Source: Sipunculus nudus
Taxonomy: Eukaryota > Annelida > Sipuncula > Golfingiida > Sipunculidae
Length of the DNA stretch: 64,000 bases
Reading direction: 5' to 3'
Assembly: GCA_026874595.1 (NCBI GenBank)
Contig: CM049316.1
Span: forward strand, 56,677,676 to 56,741,675
In this document: positions 34,301 to 47,392 of the stretch, piece after piece
Numbering within the stretch: position 1 is the stretch's first letter
How the letters are laid out: every line of letters starts with the position of its first letter
Made by a program: the position numbers and the translations under genes
The notes under the pieces: generated by a model
What the model was told of the DNA's origin: nothing
The model's input: only the letters and a program-made list of their open reading frames with translations
Database searches by the model: none

Positions 34301-37300
34301 GTTGATAACCATACAGTATTTACTCAAGCGTTTACCATTTAGATTTATTTTAGATTTTTGACAAATTCTGATACAGCTTATGTACATTACAGGAAATATC
34401 TTGCTTAGCTGTATTAACAAAATGTTTTGGAGTTACCACAAAGGGGATTTGCTTAAGGTTAAATGAAATCTTTAGAACTGAAAATATTATGCAATAAGTT
34501 TAACATCAGAACCTCCAGCCAAAGAAAAAAATCTACGTGCCAATCTTTAGTGGTCCTAAATGACCATCTGGACAGTTAAGGGTTAACATGAATTTAGTGG
34601 TAATTTAACATATATTAGTTCACTTGCTGTTATAAATTTGTTTTAGCCTTTTAAGTGTAATTCTTTGATAAAATTGACAGCTGCTGTGATCAAGAGCTAT
34701 AGCATTTGCTTATTTATGTCTTTTCAGCGACTTGGAGTTCTAATGCCAGGAGAGAAGGTTGAAGAGCAAGTGGAATTTGAGTTCATGTTTAAAAATGGTG
34801 AGTCAGTATGGTCACATTCCGCTTTCATCATTCAAGCATCCTGTCAAGCAGATAATCTGCAAGTTTTGTCTGATTTAAATGAGGATTAGAAATTTATTCG
34901 AGTGGTCAGTCATTTTTAAAGAGAATGCTGATGCATATGGTTTGTCATGATTAAGCCTTTTGTATATCATGACTATTGAGAATATTCAAATTTTCATTGC
35001 AACAACTGTAAGGCCTAACTTTTGTTCCACATGTCATATTGTTTGAAAAAAAGTAGCAATACAATTGTTATATATATGTACTTTTTTAATTAAAGCTATT
35101 GCTGAAATCATGACCACTATGTGCTTAAATATATGTTTTGTTCCAGTGCATTATTATGATAACTTGTTATGTCATCATATGATATCTTTAATATATTGTT
35201 TTCTTTTCACCAGTGTGGGCAGATAATGCAGATGCATGTGCTAAACAGTATGCTGGCACAGGGGCTTTGAAAACAGATTTTACAAGGTAATGGTTAACTG
35301 TAGCATTTTTCAAATATGGTACATCTATGTGTAAGCTTATTTGAATATTATAGGTCATTTTGGTATGTAACAATTCTTGTTTAAAAATATCACATAAATG
35401 TATTTTCAGATCTGCAGATTCTGATTTATATATCAAACATTTTAAAATTGTTCCGTCTAATATGTATTACCACCATTGCACTTGAAAGAGGAATTATTGT
35501 TCCAACATTGAGTATGTGTAGACATAAATAATTCATTTTAACTATACATTTTATACATTTGCATAAAGTTTAGGGATTGTATATGAAGCATAAAATGCAC
35601 TGCCCCCGAACTCTTAAAAAACTATGTAAGGAGTGTGTTTGTTATTTTATATTTTTAATTCTTTTACTATTATGGTGTATGATTCAATATATGAAATGCT
35701 GAAAAGGTATGGCAGTTTTATAAGAACAACATTATTGCAAATATCAACATTTGAAACTTCACTCAGATGACTTTGCTTGTGGTTTGATCTACACATTCCC
35801 CTATTATAAAATTTTACATGATTAGTATGGATTATATAGAACTGAATATACATTTTTTACAGGACAGGAAAGCGTACAATCTGGGGATTGATCAAGGATG
35901 GCATTAACGCATCCTACAGATATTTAATGAACAATTTCTATGATGGATACCGGCAGGTGCAGTGATAGGTGCTGCCCTCTGGGCTTGCTTCAACATTAAT
36001 GTTGCTTGATCCTTGTTGATGCACTAAATCACATAATTTAAATTTATGTAAATCTGTGATATTTAGCAACAATGGTTTATTGTAACTTTATCTTACTGTC
36101 TGTCATGGAAGTGTAGAGGATATGTGTATGTAGCTATATGTGTATTTAAAATTAAGCAGAATATTTATACTTTGTACTTTGAAAATTCTGAGAAAGATAC
36201 ATAAGGACTTTGTCTCAAAATAAAAAAGCTCTTGTATTTTGGTCTTATCCAGTGTGCATTCATTTGAAAAATCTTTATTTGAAAAATACAAATATTATTT
36301 TTTTAAATGAAACAATCAAATATTAAAATGTAACTTGTGAATAGAAAATAAAAAATGAGGCAACATAGCAATTAGGAAATATACTTTCTGGAATGTATGT
36401 TTAATACAATTTAGTTAAAGGTGTAAAAAAATTAGATTTTGCTTGAACTAGAAAGAAAGATGAAAAAAGTTGGTATTTGTGAATTCATCTATCCTAAATG
36501 TAAATTTACAGCCAAACATTTTGGAAAGTAAATGCTTATAATAGTTTCTTTGGACCTTTGGACAGAGGATAGTAAAATGTATTTAAAACATGTTGTCATT
36601 ACTTTATGAATTTGTGCATCAAAAAGGACAAGATTTTTTTAAATAACTCTTGCTTTTGTTTTCAACACCATTTTTTGTTTTGCTCAGCTTAGCTGTTGCA
36701 AGCAAGCTAGGCAGACCACTATGCTGAAATTTGGCTGATTCATGCGTTTGTGAATTTTCTTTCTTTATGCTTGGGATAGAAGTTTCTGTTGGCTGGCATT
36801 ATAGCTCCCATGAAAATGACCAGTTTTGAGTGTTGTGACAAGTTTTACATTCTCAGACATTCAGATATGATATAGTTTGTGTGTGGTATAACCATGTTTC
36901 TAGAACTGACAGCTTGTTGTATAATTTTGTATTTATTTACTCTGGCTGTTCCTCAGAATCCTTAGATGCCCTTTTTTGCATGGCCATATATACCATGCCA
37001 CCATGAGATGATGTACCAGGCCTCTCAGCTACCTCATGCATAAGATTTATCTACATCTGCCTGGCATCACCCCCAATTTTTCAAATCAGTAAGGCAGTAC
37101 CGCCTAGAAAAAATTTGCTAATATGTCTATTTTACCAGCATGACTAGAAGTCAGGATGGGGCCTGCAAACACAAATTAATTACAAGTGTTTTCCTTTAAG
37201 TATATACCCAAATGGGCACAGTTAAACTTTTTCAATTGCAGAGTACCAGCCGATGAATTAGTCTAGTTCTAACTTGTTTCATTTAGAAGGCAACTCAGAT

Positions 37301-40300
37301 GTTACAGACTTTTTGTTTTATTTTTTTGTGGAGGTAACCGTCACAATTTTTAATGCTTGCCCAACTAAGTACTATGTACATCTGCAGAAATCCCATTCAG
37401 GTTTTGGACTATGTAACAGGGGCTTACAGTTACATGTGATAAATCTGGCACCAACCAGGCTTGGTGTATCACTTCTGTGGGTCCTGGGTGTGTGTTATCC
37501 CTAATGCTGGGTCATGAAAACACTGAGGAATCCCTGAAAGGCTGACTTGTTTGTGAATGAAAGATGACTGTTGGGCACAGTCTCTCCATTATGCATGCAG
37601 AGTGCTCGCACTGGATAGGGACTGACCATGAAAAATCTCACTGCCTCGGTTGAGGTTCAAACTCAGTCTCCCATTTTTGAGCCCTTTTGTCTACCCCCAG
37701 ATCAGGGAAGATCACTAGAAATCTGAGTTTTCTATTTAATTTAATTTTCTCATGTTCACACACTTTTTGTCTTTTCTTTATTTGCCACCTAAAGACACCA
37801 CCCTGTGGTTGTTAATGAATTCCCTTTCCAGTTTTCCAATTTTCCTATGTTGTATTTATTTAGAAAAGGAAAACGTACCAAATTTGGACTGTTAAAGGAT
37901 GGATACAACTCGGCCATCCGCTACTTCAAGAACAACTTCTATGATGGTTTTCGTCAGGTAACAAATGGAAAGACATTGTGTCTTTATGCCAGCATATTTT
38001 ATGTTTGCCTACTGTTTAATCTTAATGAATAATACTATATTTTCAGAATGTAACCTGAGTTATTAAAGCACAAATATTTTTGTAAAATGTCACAAAGGTC
38101 TGCACAATACGTTTTGTCACAGCCTGTAGAAATTCTTTAATATGCCTTCACCAAATTTTGTCAGTGCAGAAATATGCAGTAACATGAGCACCTGAGGCTT
38201 TTGCAGTCTTCTTTTTGCATCATTTGCGGTATGACATCAACATTAAGTTGCAATTTTTTATAAGTAACCTTGCCTGGTTTCACTGTTTGTTAAATGCTGC
38301 TTGGCTGGCCCTTGCTAGCAGAAAAATACAGTTACTTTTGGCATGCATATATTATGTGTTTGTGTGTATATTTACTCTTTCATTATGCTTTTCATTTGAA
38401 AAAGATGAAATATTTCTTTGTGATTTGCTTGCATTCTTTCATTTCTTTTTGGAAAAAATATGTTTAATTTGATTAACAGAGTAAGAGCTGTGTGAATCAC
38501 AAAAATACCAGAAAAAAAGGTGGAAATATATAATAACATGTACATGGAAAAATAGAAAATGTATTTTTCAGTTTTATTTTTCATCATACAGTTTTCATTT
38601 GCAGTTATATTCTGAAAGACACAGATATAGAAATGCAAAATTAGTAGATAATATTACACTAATGGGATTGATAATCGTGCAAGAATGAATAACATGGATA
38701 TATATAAAATGAATAAAGAGTAGCTGAACTTTATCAGTATGAACATTTGTCAATAACATAAACACTGGCTGCATTTTCTGTGTCCTTGTCATATATAAGT
38801 ATTTCTATTTTGCCATTTTTAGGACTCGATAGATCTTTTCCTTGGGAACTACATCGTGGAGGAGCAGGAAGGAATCAGCAAGTCATGTCCGCTTCGTGAG
38901 GAGCGAGACTGGAAATTCTATGCAGTGAGTATTCCCTTGAGTTACTCCAGTACCACAACCATTAATTAAGGACTATTCCTAGTCCTTCAACAGTGAGCAC
39001 ATGTTTTTTTTCAATTTAAACTTTTTTGTTATTTTTAATTAAAGTGGAACATTTAGCTTATCAGTGTACACAGACATTATTTTGACTCCTTGGATTATTT
39101 AATACTGGATTTGGTCAGCATGAGTTTAACTAAGGGCATTAATTTAAAAGTAGTTGTTCAAACAACACTGGAGAATGAAGTATGACTGAAATCTATTCAG
39201 TGGTTTTAAGTCTATGACAACTTGTGATTGAATTCATATTCAGTGTACAGTGTTTTTTTTTTTTGCTTTTCTGTGTTTTTTATTCAATGATCACTTTTAG
39301 TTGTGTCAGATAAACTGAAAACATATACAGTCAAGCCCACTTTGTGTCATATCAGTTAATAGAAAATCCTGTTTATTGACACATAAATCTAAAATCCCAT
39401 ACCATTTCCTATTTAAACAATGGTAAACCTGACCGTTTAATATCATGGAATATTGTCATAATCCCGTTTATTGTCACGCTTGGAACCCTTGACAGTGATG
39501 TAAGTTCGTTGTTAATATCACATCAAATGCCGAAGCGGCGATCAACAAGACCAAGAGCCTGTTATCTGTCAGGCGTAACAGACCATCACATCTCCCACCC
39601 GTGTGTGGCAGACAAGTGTGGTGATGCATGCGGGTCACTCCACATCACTTAGCTAATTAACGTCTTAAGATACCACTGTAATCTAGATCATTGTGTTTCT
39701 TCATACGACAACAAGGGCGACTTTTGCAATCACATGTCATACATAATGAACTTCTGGCCTTGGCAAGGCCGCGGTTAACACCTCGGTGACGTTTCGCAGA
39801 GATGATATGAAGCACGTGCTGTTAACGTTGCTTATGACTCGAAATCCCCTTTAAAGGTCCCTGAAAGGCTGGAGGTTATGTGAGCACTTGAGGAGATACC
39901 CCGTCCAAAACCTACATTGCCGCAAAACTTCAGAATGTTGACAACAGCTTGATGATGCCCTCTCCCCAAACAGTCCTATCTTAAAGACAGTCATGGAAGT
40001 TTGAGTCATTAATAAGACATCTGGAAAATAAGGCGCAATAGTCTGGAAAGAATATCAACAAAAATAGTTTCCCTTCGCATAATGTTATAAATGTGCTGCA
40101 TTATTCCCAACATTTGACCTCATGACCGAGACTATACATCTTCTTCTGTTGGCAAGTCGGTTATTGCGGCATGCTACACAAAACTTACAGGAAATAAGGT
40201 GTGCATAAACGTAATTTGATATGCCTTTGTGCAATAAAAATCTTCATAAACGTTTCAGGTTCCTTTTTATTAACAATTTATTTAATATAATTTAAGACAC

Positions 40301-42471
40301 AATGCTTCTACTATGACTCAAAAGAACATGTTGAAGCTGCATAATATCACATCCATGTCATTATCATAATTCAAGCAAGCACCACTGACATGACAATAAG
40401 CGAGCTTGACTGTACAGCAGAACCTGTCGTGAGGGGACACCTGTGGGATATCCCCAAAGTGTCCCTACATAGCAGGTGTCCCTTCATAAGAGGTTGGGAC
40501 AGTTGCAGGCAGGGATAATGATTACTGTTTGGAGATTCATTCAACAATTAAAACAAAAGAATCACATACCTATAAGCATATAAAATAAAATGATTTTATA
40601 TCAGTAATATATATAAAAAAATATTTAAATGGACATCTGACCAAAGAAAGCAGATTCTTTGATGTCATGATTAAAAGTCTTTAATGAGCTGGTCCATATA
40701 TAAATACAAATTAAATAAATGGTGAATCATGACTTTAATTTCATAGAAATTATTACTATTTGCTAAAAAAATTTAAAAACAAATTTTTATTCAATAAAAT
40801 AGGATATTTGTAATATTTCTTAATTACATATTGTTCTGAATAAATAAATAAATATGAATAAAAGTCATCCTACAAACCTCTTGTTTAGCCAAATTTATAT
40901 GATAGGAGAATGATTTTTAATAAAAGATAAGGGTGTCATTAGGATATAGTATTCATTTAAATTTTTAGTGAACAATTAAAGTTATGCAACATTCTTTCCA
41001 CAGCACTGAATAATAAATTTATGTCTGTCAAAAGAGTAAGGTCTCTGAATGTCCCTACAGTCCACGGGAAATTATTCAAATGCAGACACCTCTAATTCAG
41101 TATTGAAACAAAATCAATTTTCAACATCAGAATTTTATCCCAACATTGAAATTATGACCGATGCCTCCTATTCAGCAATGGTTTTGTCAGATTGACATTG
41201 AATTGACCCTGAATAGGCTACACATCAGGCGGACATTCAATATGGCAGAAATGCTGGGGTGATCAGGAGCGTTTGGTGGACTTTGGCAGCTGTCGACAGC
41301 CTGTGCTACTCACAATCAAATTTGAACAATGTACAGTGATTTTGTCAGCTGAAATCAATTCAAATAATCAACTTCAAACTCAATATTTGGACAAAAATTA
41401 TTTTCTAACATAAGAAATTTATCCTGACATTGAGATTATGACTGGATGGCTCAGATTTAGCAGTGATTTTGTAAGATTTATATTGCATTGACCGGGCCTC
41501 ATATGATGCGGACATTTAATATGGCTGAAACAATGGGATATTTGGGAGGGTCTGGGGGCATTCAGTTGCTGTCACCTGCTGGTGCACCCGCAATCATATT
41601 TGGATTATACCTGTTAATCAACATTTTGACATCTTTTGCAACAGTTAGAGTTAGAATCTTCAAATGCTATCATTATTATTTTTGCAGCTTTAGAATAGTG
41701 ACCAAAGTTTGCAAGCACAAAACATCTTGTCTGCCATGTTTATACGACAGAAAAAAACTTGGGTCAACCGATGTTGATGCCCATTGGTCGAGTCAGTCAT
41801 GTGTTACAAAATTCCCGTAATTATATGAGATCTATGAATAAATCTAAATAAATGCTGTTCACGGTGTGCATGAAGCGTTTCACAGGGCTGCTTAGCTGCT
41901 ACACTCTTGCAGCATATCTGGTGGCCGCTGATATATCGGACTCAGGTGTCCATTCATTACAGGATTTTTGGGCCAAACATAAGTGTCCCTGTCCGTGTTT
42001 AGCAGGTGTCCACTCATGACAGGTCAATTTCAATGGGAAACGGGTCTGCACAATGGCTTAGTGTCCTTACATTGAAGGTGTCTGCTCATTGGTGGGTCCT
42101 GCTGTGTATATATATATATATACACACATATATTCTTGTTTTAGCTTCTTGCCTCAAGGATATAGATTTGTAGTTTATTGTAAAACCTTTTACTCTTTTA
42201 GTTGCCTTGACCTGAAGTTACCTTAGGGATACTTATGTGTAATACTTGTTTTATTTTAGCTTCCTGTGATCTTCATGCTTGCCTTCTCCATGTGTGTCAT
42301 CAGTGTAGCCATCCCTGATGGTAGGTCTTTACAATTACTTTTATACATACACCACCTCACTTAGTATTATGGCTTAATGTAGAACATTCAGGCCTGCTAT
42401 AATTCAAGGTACATGTAAAGTTGGACAGTATACATCAAAGTAATATCACAATATATCACTGGATTCATTTG

Positions 42472-42529
<58 letters not shown>

Positions 42530-45500
42530 TTAATCTACATGTTTTCTGCAATCTATTAATATATATATTATTCATGATCTGAAAATATTAGCACAAGATA
42601 TGATCACTTTATGTGAGTCTCACATGTATCAATGTTCTTTTTGCACATTCCTGTCAATATTAAGAAATCAAATATTAATAAAAATCAAACACATTTCTTT
42701 GATTGCAATGCTTGTTTTCACCAGTACATGGTGACCCAATTTAAAAAGTGTTGTGACATTGTTTTTTCTGAGGCAGAGGTGTTAAATTTCCCCATCTCGA
42801 TATATTTTACACTTACCAGTGTTTTTAGCGAACCTGTGAGCTTATGCGATGGTGCGGCGTCGTCCGTCGTGCGTCGTCCATCGTCTGTATGTTTACCATA
42901 GCTATCTCAAAAACGGCAGGAGCTAGCATCGCCAAATTTTTTTGCAAATAATCAGTCATCCAAAAAACTGTATCGTATTTTGTTTTTTTTTTCTAACTGC
43001 ATTTTTATAGATTATATAGGGAAAAAGCTTAAAAAGCTTTAAAAATCTTCTTCTCTGAAACTGTCCAGTCAAATAGTCCAATATTTCACAGAAATGATCC
43101 CTGGAACAATCTTTCTCAAATTTGTTCAAATGGTTCCAGTTCGGAGATTTTTGGCCGAGTTACAGGAGGTTGAACTTTGTTAACTGTGCAAAAAAGCATA
43201 TTAAAATTTAAATCTCAGAAACGGCTGGAGCTATCATCACCAAATTTTATGCCAATGTTGGTCACATAGGTCATATCTGAAATTGAGGTATTGGTGGCGC
43301 CACCTGCATCGGCCTTTTTTGTACGGGGTCATCAGTGCCTGTATCACACTGAGGGCTACAAAAAACTTCTTCTCTGAAACCATATGGCCAAAATGTTTAA
43401 TATTGCACAGAAATGATCCTAGGGTAGTGCTTTCTCAAGTTTCTTCAAATGGTCTCTTTTCAGTGACTTTTGGCTAAGTTATGGGAAGCTGAATTTAGTC
43501 ATATGCCATAACAGCCCATTTTAGCTCAGTGGCTACAAAGATCTTCTTCTCAAAAACCACTTGGCCAAATTCTTAAATCTTACACATTAATTATCCTCAG
43601 ATGTTGATAATTCAAGTTTGTTCAAATGGTTTTGGTTCAGTGCTTTTTGGCTGAGTTACGGGAAGCTGAACTTAGCCAGTTTGCTGTATCTTCCTATATA
43701 AGTTATAAAACCTGTGAAACATTTTTCGACTGATGCCACTGAAGCCAGTTTGTTTAATATTTTACAAGAATAATCCCTACAATAATTCTTATAATAATTG
43801 TCATTAATGGTTCCACATGAATGATTTTTGGCTGAATTATGGAGATTGAATGGAGTCATTTTACCATATATGTTAGCTGTGTTATGCTGTTACATCTAGC
43901 CTGGCACCAGTTTATCAGCATCTATTACATCATGCCACTAGACATTTAGATTTCAGGTTATCTTTGGTTAATATTGACAAGAAAGTTTTTTTAAAAGCTT
44001 TTAAAAAATTTAGATTTATGATTTAAGTTATTCATCATACCAGGCAATCTTACAATCATGGATATTCAGTTCTCTGTGGCCAAAACTGTACATGGATTAT
44101 TAATTATTGGTATCCCTACTCAACTTAATTCAAGAATTTGCCATCAATGAGATATATCTGTATTTTAATTTTGCATTCAGTATGCGTCCGTAATAATTTT
44201 ACATATATTCCTGGTTTCTTTTTTTTTATAAAAAGTCAGCTGAAAAGCATTTTGTATTAGGAAAATAAATTTCAAAGTTATTTCAAGTGAGACCACTTCT
44301 GTGTACAGATGGCAGCACTTGGTTTACCATTGGTAGATTGTCAGTGCCTTGATGTTGGCTATTAGCCAAGATGATGTCAGCTCTATAAATAGTTTTGGCA
44401 TAGTGCCAGGATTGGAAGAAGTGCAGCCAGGTATAGGCCAAGAGTTCACTCAGTGCAGTAGCTGCATTCTATTTATAGCTTTGGCAGACTGCTCACTGCA
44501 TCATATTTGGCACCAAAGTTCAGCCTGAATCTATTAATAGCTTTGGCAGACTGCCAACTGTGTCAGATTATGCAACAGGTCAAGAGTTCACTCAGTGCAG
44601 CCAGGTACAGGTCAAAAGTTCACTCAGTCTAGCCAGGTGCAGGTCAAGAGTTCACTCAGTGCAGTAGCTTGAGGCAGCAATTTGTCACAGGTCACTCGGG
44701 GGGCAACTGCCTTACTCACCTAAGCCTTGTCAGCCCAGTGCATCAAACTCTGGAGAAGTTTGACCTGTCTATGCATCTTTGATGGTATTCTCATTTACAA
44801 GACAGGTGGTGCGACCTACATTAACTTTTGCAGTGTATGCGCCTGCTTATTTCTACAGAGGAATTTGATACATCAGCCTAAAATTGGGCATGTTTATACA
44901 TATCGGGTAGCTTTATAGTGTACAAGACTGGTGGCCCCACCTACAATAATTTTTGCACAGTGTATGTCCCTGCTTATTTCACAGGAGGGGTTTGACATAT
45001 CAGTCTGACATTGGGCATATTTATATATCTCTTCGTTGTATGTAAGACTGATGGTGCCAGCTACAATCATTGTATCTGCCAAAACAGAGTTCTGCGGATA
45101 CTATGTTTTCAGTCATACGCCGAGGCTGTCGCCATTGCCACATAGGTTTCTGGAGAACTCCTCCATAACCACTGGGCAGAATTTTTTAAAATTCGGAATT
45201 ATGATCAGTCACATGTGAACTGCTGCGCCCTCATTTTTGGTTGACCTCTGACCTTTCCATTCTGCCCAGGGTCCATTTGTGCATCTGTTTCCACACATAA
45301 ACCCACATATCTCGGGAACCATTAGACCAATCAGGCTAGAAATTTTGCACAAATGTAGCCCTTTGATAGCTTTATAACATACACTAAAAATGGTGGCGCC
45401 ACCTGATACCATTCTTGCACAGCGTCCACCTGTTCATCTGCCTTGCAATAAAATCACTCATATCTCAGCAGTGGTTTGACTTTTCCACCTGAAATTTTGC

Positions 45501-47329
45501 AGGTTTATACATCCTGGACAGCTCTCTTGATTTTATGACAGGTGGCGCCACATGCATTCAGGTTTACTCTGCAGACATCCAAGCTCATATCTCGGGAACC
45601 GTTTGACCGATTGGGCCAAAATGTTGCTTGTTAGATCTCACATAGCTCTTCATCATACGCAAAAGTGGTGGTGCCACCTGCAACCACTTATGCACAGCGT
45701 CCATCTGTTCATCTGCCTTGGGATAAAATCACTGATATCTCAGCAGTGGTTTGACTTATCCACCTGAAATTTTGCAGGTTTATACATCCTGGACTGCTTT
45801 CTAGATTTTATGCCAGGTGGCGCCACCTACATTCAAGTTTACTCTGCAGACATCCAAGCTCATATCTCGGGAACCATTTGAAAAATTGGGCCAAAATGTT
45901 GCTTGTTAGATCTCACATAGCTCTTCATCATACGCAAAAGTGGTGGGGCCACCTGTAACCATTTATACACAGCGTCCATCTGTTCATCTGCCTTGGGATA
46001 AAATCACGCATATCTCAGCAGTGGTTTGACTTTTCCACCTGAAATTTTGCATGTTTTATACATCCTGGATAGCTCTCTTGATTTTTTGACAGGTGGCGCC
46101 ACCTACATTCAGGTTTACTCTGCAGACGTCCAAGCTCATATCTCGGGAACCTTTTTACCGATTGGACCAAAATTTTGCATGTGTATAGATCTCACATAGC
46201 TCTTCATCATAAGCAAAAGTGATGGCGCCACCTGCAACCATTTATACACAGCGTCCAGCTGTTCATCTGCCTTGGGATAAAATCACTCATATCTCAGCAG
46301 TGGTTTGACTTTGCCACCTAAAATTTTGCAGGTTTATACATCCTGGACAGCTCTCTTGATTTTATGACAGGTGGTGCCACCTGCATTCATGTTTACTCTG
46401 CAGACATCCAAGCTTATATCTCGGGAACCGTTTGACCGATTGGGCCAAAATTTTACATGTGTATAGATCTCACATAGCTCTTCATCATAGGCAAAACTGG
46501 TGGTGTCACCTGCATCCACTTATGCACAGAGACCATCTGATCATCTGCCTTGGGATAAAATCACTCATACCTCAGAAGTGGTTTGACTTATCCACCTGAA
46601 ATTTTGCAGGTTTATACATCCTGGACAGCTTTCTCGATTTTATGACAGTTGGCACCACCTACATTCACGTTTACTCTGCAGACATCCAAGCTCATATCTC
46701 GGGAACCGTTTGACCAATTGGGCCAAAATTTTGCTTGTGTATAGATCACACATGCTCTTCATCATAGGCAAAACTGGTGGCGCCACCTGCAACCACTTAT
46801 GCACAGCGTCCTTCTATTCATCTGCCTTGGGATAAAATCACTCATATCTCAGCAGTGGTTTGACTTCTCCACCTCAAATTTTGCAGGTTTATACATCATG
46901 GACAATTTCCTCGATTTTATGACAGGTGGCACCACCTACATTCACGTTTACACTGCAGACATCCATGCTAATATGCAACACACCTCACTCTATTCCCCTT
47001 GCCACTTAATCCATGCCTCACTTCACCTGTCCTACTCTGATTTCTGCGAATACACATATTCGCTTGTCGACTACCCATATTCTAGTTTTAAAATGTCCTA
47101 GTCTGAAACTTGCAGCTCAGAAATGTCCATTTTGCTTTAATAATAATGACTAAGGTAGATATGCAGGACTTAAGAGGATCACTATTAAATTTTAAAAATA
47201 AACCTCCATTGATACTCCCAAACTTTGCACTGGTTCGCATTAGGCTTGTAGGCCTTGTTTAACATGACAGTGAACACAAACATCAAAGGTCACCATATTT
47301 AAGTAATTGCAGTTTAGTACATTAAAGTC

Positions 47330-47392
<63 letters not shown>

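Noticed and set aside
41488..41820. A 110-residue frame in SACM1L intron 16
   Set aside because: It lies within a transposable element and a diverged tandem duplication, and resembles no protein family.
47076..47095. Canonical Helitron 3' end (CTAG followed by T)
   Set aside because: The hairpin is directly at the terminus rather than about 10 bases before it, so a classical Helitron is not supported; only a Helentron-type possibility is kept.
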